Part shown: positions 62,634 through 64,000 of the stretch, piece after piece
How the letters are laid out: every line of letters starts with the position of its first letter
Numbering within the stretch: position 1 is the stretch's first letter
Assembly (NCBI RefSeq): GCF_003634095.1
Contig: NZ_RBIR01000010.1
Coordinates: forward strand, 62,001-126,000
Direction: 5' to 3'
DNA: 64,000 nt
Source: Arthrobacter oryzae
Lineage (GTDB): Bacteria > Actinomycetota > Actinomycetes > Actinomycetales > Micrococcaceae
The notes under the pieces: model-generated
The model's input: the letters and a program-made list of their open reading frames with translations, nothing else
Told to the model about the DNA's origin: nothing
Databases searched by the model: none
Translations under genes and position numbers: made by a program

Positions 62634-64000
62634 ATGGAAGCAACAGACCGCGCCAGCCACGGCGCACACGAGACTACTAAAGCTGCACTGACAGCCACGG
62701 ACGGCGCCGCAGAGGGCACCGGGGCGGGGGATCAGTTCGACTTCATTGTGGTGTCCAACCGGTTGCCCGTTGACCGCTGCTCCGCCGACGAGACCGGCTG
62801 CGAGGACGGCTGGCGCCGCTCCCCCGGCGGACTAGTGACTGCGCTGGCCCCCATGATGACCAAGACCGACGGCGCCTGGGTGGGCTGGCACGGCGCACCT
62901 GATGAGACCGTTAAGCCCTTCAGCCACGGCGGCATTGACCTCGTCCCCGTCCAGCTGAGCACGGAGGACATCGAACTCTTTTACGAGGGATTCTCCAACG
63001 CCACGCTGTGGCCGCTGTACCACGACGTGATCGCCCCGCCGGAGTTCCACCGCGCCTGGTGGGACTCATACCGGAAGGTGAACCGCCGGTTTGCCGACGC
63101 CACCATCCGCCACGCGGCCGAGGGCGCCACCGTGTGGGTGCAGGACTACCAGCTTCAGCTGGTCCCGAAGATGCTCCGGGAAGCCCGGCCGGACCTGAAG
63201 ATCGGGTTCTTCAACCACATCCCGTTCCCGCCGCCGGAGATCTTCGCCCAGCTCCCGTGGCGCCGCGCGATCATCGACGGCCTGCTCGGCGCGGACCTGG
63301 TCGGCTTCCAGCGCAGCAGCGACGCCGGAAACTTCATGCGCTCGGCCCGGCGCTTCCTGGGTGCCAGCGTCAAGCAGCAGCAGGTCCACGTCCGGGGCGC
63401 CGATGGCGAACCCACCCACATTGCCCGGGCCCAGGCGTTCCCCATCTCCATCGACGTCAAACAGATCAGCGAGCTGGCCAAGAAACCGGAAGTCATTGAG
63501 CGCGCACAGCAGATCCGCCGGGACCTCGGCAACCCCAAGACCATCCTGCTCGGCGTCGACCGCCTCGACTACACCAAGGGCATCAGGCACCGGCTCAAGG
63601 CCTACGAGGAACTGCTGCAGGACGGCAAGGTCACGGTCGAGGACGCGACCCTGATCCAGGTGGCCAGCCCCAGCCGGGAACGGGTGGAACAGTACCGCCT
63701 GCTCCGCGAGGAGGTCGAGGGCACCGTCGGTCACATCAACGGCACCTTCGACACGATGGAGAGCACCGCCGTCCGCTACCTGCACCACAGCTACCCCATC
63801 GAGGAGATGGTGGCGCTGTATCTGGCCGCGGACGTCATGCTGGTCACGGCCCTGCGCGACGGCATGAACCTCGTCGCCAAGGAATATGTCACCGCCCGGA
63901 CGAACAACGACGGCGCGCTGGTGCTCAGCGAATTTGCCGGCGCCGCGGACCAGCTCAAGCAGGCCCTGCTGATGAACCCGCACGACATCGACGGCCTCAA
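62634..64000 (+). CDS. otsA: Alpha,alpha-trehalose-phosphate synthase (3' end outside window)
   Basis: The frame is open from ATG 62634 (AAGGGGG upstream) to the window edge, 455 codons. It is a GT20 glycosyltransferase joining UDP-glucose and glucose-6-phosphate. Motifs are VVSNRLPVDR, GWRRSPGGLVTALAP, WVQDYQLQLVPKMLR, FFNHIPFPPPEIF, GVDRLDYTKGI and ALRDGMNLVAKEY. The leader of about 30 residues before the fold is extra. Trehalose serves as an osmo- and desiccation protectant. It diverges from the DsbA-like gene across 182 bases. Confidence 0.97.
   Translation, partial: MEATDRASHGAHETTKAALTATDGAAEGTGAGDQFDFIVVSNRLPVDRCSADETGCEDGWRRSPGGLVTALAPMMTKTDGAWVGWHGAPDETVKPFSHGGIDLVPVQLSTEDIELFYEGFSNATLWPLYHDVIAPPEFHRAWWDSYRKVNRRFADATIRHAAEGATVWVQDYQLQLVPKMLREARPDLKIGFFNHIPFPPPEIFAQLPWRRAIIDGLLGADLVGFQRSSDAGNFMRSARRFLGASVKQQQVHVRGADGEPTHIARAQAFPISIDVKQISELAKKPEVIERAQQIRRDLGNPKTILLGVDRLDYTKGIRHRLKAYEELLQDGKVTVEDATLIQVASPSRERVEQYRLLREEVEGTVGHINGTFDTMESTAVRYLHHSYPIEEMVALYLAADVMLVTALRDGMNLVAKEYVTARTNNDGALVLSEFAGAADQLKQALLMNPHDIDGL

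Overview
The window is high-GC actinobacterial DNA. GroEL2 stands alone under tandem CIRCE boxes, and there are DUF3263, LytR_C, DUF4193 and WXG100 genes, a FemAB-type peptidoglycan-bridge enzyme, frequent GTG/TTG starts and NTGA start/stop overlaps. Together these suggest a Micrococcaceae member of the Arthrobacter/Pseudarthrobacter type (inference from gene content; no search was possible). No insertion sequence, prophage, CRISPR array or rRNA is visible.

Layout. 1-12 kb is housekeeping: the 3' end of a sensor kinase, a WXG100 protein, an RNase HI fusion, groEL, a branched-chain-type binding protein, a cold-shock protein, LytR_C and DUF3263 genes, uracil-DNA glycosylase, a siderophore-interacting protein, a ThrE-type exporter, a Fem-type aminoacyltransferase and TspO. 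12-20 kb is a glycine/serine block, all on the minus strand: gcvP-gcvT behind a tandem glycine riboswitch, then gcvH-glyA and sdaA. It would take glycine to serine and then pyruvate. A structured 590-base spacer of unknown role separates gcvT from gcvH. 20.7-23.6 kb holds a divergent TetR/MFS efflux pair around a 28-bp operator, then dps.

23.8-56.2 kb is a nearly complete flagellar locus. The minus strand carries fliC-fliD-fliS-(fliT-like), flgBC-fliEFGHIJ-(C40 peptidase)-fliK-flgDE, flbD-motAB-fliMNOPQR-flhBA-(flhF-like)-csrA and the sigma-28 gene fliA. The plus strand carries flgN-flgK-flgL-fliW and a second flgN-like gene. I find five promoters of one form, T(A/T)AC, 15 bases, G(C/G)CGA(T/C)A(A/G), upstream of flgB, fliC, flgN, fliM and flbD. 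The fliC leader folds a CGGA loop on a perfect 6-bp stem and carries a GGA in its ribosome site, which fits control of flagellin by the CsrA and FliW encoded here. Between flgE and flbD the locus is split by a plus-strand P450 gene and a DUF559-type nuclease gene. The nuclease gene is bracketed by 72-bp palindromic direct repeats, and a fossil of a second copy lies beside it. No fliL, flgM, rod (flgF/flgG) or chemotaxis gene is in the window.

56.3-64 kb: a DUF4193 protein, a GyrI-like protein, an agmatine/putrescine operon (amidase, agmatine deiminase, APC permease) with paired TGAAC...GTTCA operators, tRNA-Thr(UGU), a membrane-anchored DsbA-like thioredoxin, and the 5' part of otsA.
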